NCBI RefSeq assembly: GCF_024508875.1
Contig: NZ_JANINU010000094.1
Span: 1 to 42,912, forward strand
Direction of reading: 5' to 3'
Source: Phenylobacterium sp.
GTDB lineage: Bacteria; Pseudomonadota; Alphaproteobacteria; Caulobacterales; Caulobacteraceae
Length of the DNA stretch: 42,912 nucleotides
Shown here: positions 40,562 through 42,912 of the stretch, one piece after another
How positions within the stretch are numbered: the stretch's first letter is position 1
Layout: the number at the start of each line of letters is the position of its first letter
Notes under the pieces: generated by a model
Seen by the model: the letters and a program-made list of their open reading frames with translations, nothing else
What the model was told of the DNA's origin: nothing
Databases searched by the model: none
Translations under genes and position numbers: made by a program

Positions 40562-42520
40562 CTATAGTGGAGCGCGGACCAGGCTGTCCTCGGATGCGAT
40601 CCGCCGGAAGGCCCGGGTGGCCGCGTCGGCTTCGGCCGCCGGGATCTCCGGCTGGAGCGAGCGCAGGTCCGTGGTGAAGCGCGCCACCCCGTCCGTGATG
40701 GCGGACGCCCGGCTGAGCTCCATCGCGCCGATCGTCTCCTTGCCGCTGGGCCCGCGCACGCTGAAGCCCTTGCCGGCGGACGGCAGCACGATCTCGGTGG
40801 TCGCGCGGACGTAGAGCGGAAACGGCACCGCATAGGGCGCGTCGCGGTTTGGACCGGGCTCCCGCCGCGGATAGCCGGGCGCCGCGTTGCTGGGCGGCGT
40901 CACGCGGTACTCGCGCACGCCCAGGTCCGGGTTCTTGCGCCAGTCCAGGTCGGCCACACCCGCAAGCCGGATCTCGAAGGCGTCGTTCGCCGCGTCGTCG
41001 GTCCATTCCACCTTCTGGACGTCGATCCAACTCATGCTGCCCGACATCTGCTGGCGGAAGTTGCGCTCAAGGTCCGCGCGGGGGACCGTCGCCACCATCT
41101 GGCGCAGGCCGTTGGCCGCATCGCCCCGGTAGCGGCTGACCATCTGCATGGCCGCCGGCGCGTCGAGCCCCTTGGAGGCGTCGAAGCGGGTGGTCGCCTC
41201 CAGGAACGGGGTATCCAGCGGCGGCACCACGATCTCGACCAGATCGGAGCCTGCGGCGCGGACCGGCAGCGCCCAGCGATGCGGCGGCGGGCGGAGCGCG
41301 TCCAGGCCGCTGCGGTCCCCCGTGCGGGTGCCGTCCAGCCAGTACGTCTTGCCGGCGATGCTCGCCTTGACGATCACGTGGTTGAACGCCGCCAGCGACG
41401 GCAGGCGCTCGTTCATCCCGTCCCCGCCGCCCAGGCTGACGAGGGCCGGCTCGGCGTCGACCTTGAGCTCCCTGAGGACGGCGAGCAGCAGGGCGGTCTT
41501 GCCCTTGCAGTCGCCGAACTTGCGCCGCCAGGTCTCGTCGGCAGCGGCCGGCACATAGCCCCCGTCGCCGATACCGATGAAGAAATAGCGGGTCTTGTCC
41601 TCGACGAGACGCAGCGCCTCGAAGGCGCGCACCTTGGGATCGGCCGACTTCGCGGCGATCGCATCGATCTCGACGCGCAGGTCGGAGTCGGGGGCGATCG
41701 TCGCAGCGCGCTCATAGAGCGGCGCCATGATGCGCGAGATCTCGTTCCAGCTCTCGAAGCTGGAGGTCTCCATGAACCCCAGACGGCGGAAGCGGGCCGG
41801 CGCGCCCACCGGAGGCTTGGGCGCCTGGGCGTTGGGCGCGTCCAGGGTGAGGACGGTCCAGCCCGCGTCCTCGTTCAGCCGGGGTTCTCCAAAGCCTTGG
41901 GTGGTGCGGTACTTGACGGGCGCGCCGGTCGGCCATGACAGCCGCACGCGATAGCGGCCGGCGACGCCCGGAAAACCCAGGCCCTCCATGTCGTAGGAGC
42001 GGTTCCCGGCTACCGGATCGCGGCCCGAATGAGTCCAGGAGGCGTCGAGAATGTCGCCCACCTGCAAGCCCTCGATCTGCTGGGTGGCGCTCATGCGGCC
42101 GTCCAGCATGGCCCGCTCCAAGTCCTGCTCGCGGCGCAAGACCAGCATCTTCTTGCCCTTGCCCAGCAGGTCGATGGTCTGCCCGCCGCGAATGATCCGC
42201 AGGCTGTGGATCGTCACCACCTCGTCTTGCGGGTCCCAGGTGACCCCGAACGTGGTCTGGGAGGCTAGCCCCTCGGGCTTCAGCACCTTGCGGACGCGGC
42301 GGTTGTAGAACGTGTCGCCCTGGGGGGTCAGGCGGCTCTGGTTGTCGTCGAGCAGCGTCTGGACGGCCGGCGCGTCTTCGGCGGGCGGCGCCTCGGGGAT
42401 CGGCGCGACGTCCACCCATTTCGGAGGCGGGCCGAACGTCGGCTTGGGAGCGGCCAGCGCCGGTGCGGAGATCAGGATGGCCGCAGCCAGGCCGGCGGCG
42501 AAACGGACAAGACGCGACAC
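40562..42520 (-). CDS. DUF3857 and transglutaminase-like domain protein, exported
   Basis: 652 residues. Signal peptide (hydrophobic core 6-20, cleavage near ALAA) followed by a DUF3857 domain (about 50-220) and a transglutaminase-like core. The papain-like triad is visible: Cys338 in FGDCKGKTALLLAVLREL, His381 in FNHVIVK, Asp396 in YWLDGT. The C-terminal 230 residues form a beta-rich domain without known motifs. These proteins are thought to act in the periplasm as peptidase-like or cross-linking enzymes; the substrate is unknown. It lies between rpsA and ihfB on the same strand, 134 bases from ihfB, and after the rpsA terminator. Confidence 0.85.
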   Translation of the reverse strand: MSRLVRFAAGLAAAILISAPALAAPKPTFGPPPKWVDVAPIPEAPPAEDAPAVQTLLDDNQSRLTPQGDTFYNRRVRKVLKPEGLASQTTFGVTWDPQDEVVTIHSLRIIRGGQTIDLLGKGKKMLVLRREQDLERAMLDGRMSATQQIEGLQVGDILDASWTHSGRDPVAGNRSYDMEGLGFPGVAGRYRVRLSWPTGAPVKYRTTQGFGEPRLNEDAGWTVLTLDAPNAQAPKPPVGAPARFRRLGFMETSSFESWNEISRIMAPLYERAATIAPDSDLRVEIDAIAAKSADPKVRAFEALRLVEDKTRYFFIGIGDGGYVPAAADETWRRKFGDCKGKTALLLAVLRELKVDAEPALVSLGGGDGMNERLPSLAAFNHVIVKASIAGKTYWLDGTRTGDRSGLDALRPPPHRWALPVRAAGSDLVEIVVPPLDTPFLEATTRFDASKGLDAPAAMQMVSRYRGDAANGLRQMVATVPRADLERNFRQQMSGSMSWIDVQKVEWTDDAANDAFEIRLAGVADLDWRKNPDLGVREYRVTPPSNAAPGYPRREPGPNRDAPYAVPFPLYVRATTEIVLPSAGKGFSVRGPSGKETIGAMELSRASAITDGVARFTTDLRSLQPEIPAAEADAATRAFRRIASEDSLVRAPL

Positions 42521-42572
42521 TTGGGCGACGACCCTTCTCGAAGACTGGGCCGTTACGATAGAGCGCGCCCCG

Positions 42573-42611
42573 CAAAACGAAAGCGGCGGACCGGTCTCCC
42601 GATCCGCCGCT
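42573..42611 (-). terminator. Rho-independent terminator of rpsA
   Basis: On the minus strand AGCGGCGGA (42611-42603) pairs with TCCGCCGCT (42590-42582), and the RNA continues TTCGTTTTG (42581-42573). A perfect 9-bp GC-rich stem with a U-rich tail 26 bases after the rpsA stop. Confidence 0.85.
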
Positions 42612-42637
42612 CGAAGTTCAGGCCATGCGGCCCGAGC

Positions 42638-42912
42638 TTATTCCTTCGAGGCCTTCTCGCGCAGGGCGGCGCCCAGGATGTCGCCCAGCGACGCACCCGA
42701 GTCCGACGAGCCGAACTGCTCGATGGCTTCCTTCTCTTCGGCCATTTCGAGGGCCTTCACCGACAGGGACACGCGGCGCGCGGCCTTGTCGACGTTGGTC
42801 ACCTGGGCGTCCATGCGGTCGCCGACGGCGAAACGCTCGGGGCGCTGGTCGGCGCGATCGCGGCTCAGGTCCGACTTGCGGATGAAGGCCGTCATCGGGG
42901 CTTCCTCGTCGC
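42638..42912 (-). CDS. rpsA: 30S ribosomal protein S1, C-terminal end (5' part outside window)
   Basis: 91 C-terminal residues, open to the edge of the window. The piece MTAFIRKSDLSRDRADQRPE continues into FAVGDRMDAQVTNVDKAARRVSLSVKALE, the end of an S1 (OB-fold) RNA-binding domain, then a charged tail with EEKEAIEQFGSSDSGASLGDIL typical of alphaproteobacterial S1. The Met at 42895 is internal, since the reading frame continues upstream (DEEAP). S1 binds mRNA on the small subunit. Confidence 0.93.
   Translation of the reverse strand, partial: DEEAPMTAFIRKSDLSRDRADQRPERFAVGDRMDAQVTNVDKAARRVSLSVKALEMAEEKEAIEQFGSSDSGASLGDILGAALREKASKE

Overview
The window looks like a piece of core chromosome from a GC-rich alphaproteobacterium. 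The most likely order is Caulobacterales (Caulobacter/Phenylobacterium-like). The basis is the uniformly GC-rich, tightly packed genes, the trpF-trpB-trpA-accD-folC order, an alphaproteobacterial AddAB helicase-nuclease, a SapC-family protein, a large TonB-dependent receptor, and the tsaE-amgK-murU cell-wall recycling cluster. The genus is inferred from gene content only. I see no tRNA, rRNA, insertion sequence, phage or CRISPR array.

Layout: (1) 1-1658, an aromatic ring-cleavage end-game cassette (fumarylpyruvate/fumarylacetoacetate hydrolase tail, maleyl(aceto)acetate isomerase, beta carbonic anhydrase), each gene overlapping the next, closed by a hairpin. (2) 1722-3521, a secreted angiotensin-converting-enzyme-like M2 peptidase; then a large inverted repeat; then on the minus strand a non-haem iron oxygenase and a Kef-type K+/H+ antiporter. 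(3) 6710-8765, a 3-oxoacid CoA-transferase pair and an exported MsrA. (4) 8769-13056, a GT39-like membrane glycosyltransferase divergent from a TonB-dependent receptor that ends in a textbook terminator. (5) 13124-15524, agmatine deiminase, N-carbamoylputrescine amidase and a GNAT acetyltransferase, coupled by stop/start overlaps; these form the agmatine-to-putrescine route. (6) 15521-18635, a lipoprotein acid phosphatase, a MaoC-type hydratase, SapC, and a catalytically degenerate hot-dog protein.

(7) 18727-33150, a very dense plus-strand run: a DsbD/ScsB-like transmembrane thiol reductase, a periplasmic two-cysteine redoxin, glucose-6-phosphate isomerase, an acyltransferase, TsaE (t6A tRNA modification), AmgK and MurU (MurNAc/GlcNAc recycling to UDP-MurNAc), AddB, AddA and thioredoxin. 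From the acyltransferase to addA every junction is an overlap. (8) 33168-39574 on the minus strand: a methyltransferase, trpF, trpB, trpA, accD, folC and a small membrane protein. AccD has lost all four zinc-ribbon cysteines and TrpA has Glu in place of a usual catalytic Asp. (9) 39683-42912 on the minus strand: rpsA (its 3' end only), a DUF3857/transglutaminase protein, ihfB and mscL. The mscL ribosome binding site lies inside a perfect hairpin.

Most of the window is ordinary core metabolism and I do not see a clearly new multi-gene system. The points most worth a second look are the zinc-less AccD, the thiol-reductase/redoxin pair at the head of the long operon, the carbonic anhydrase coupled to an aromatic catabolic cassette, the mscL leader hairpin and the inverted-repeat elements. 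Only gaps of roughly 200 bases or less lie between genes; the notable ones are described as separate entries.
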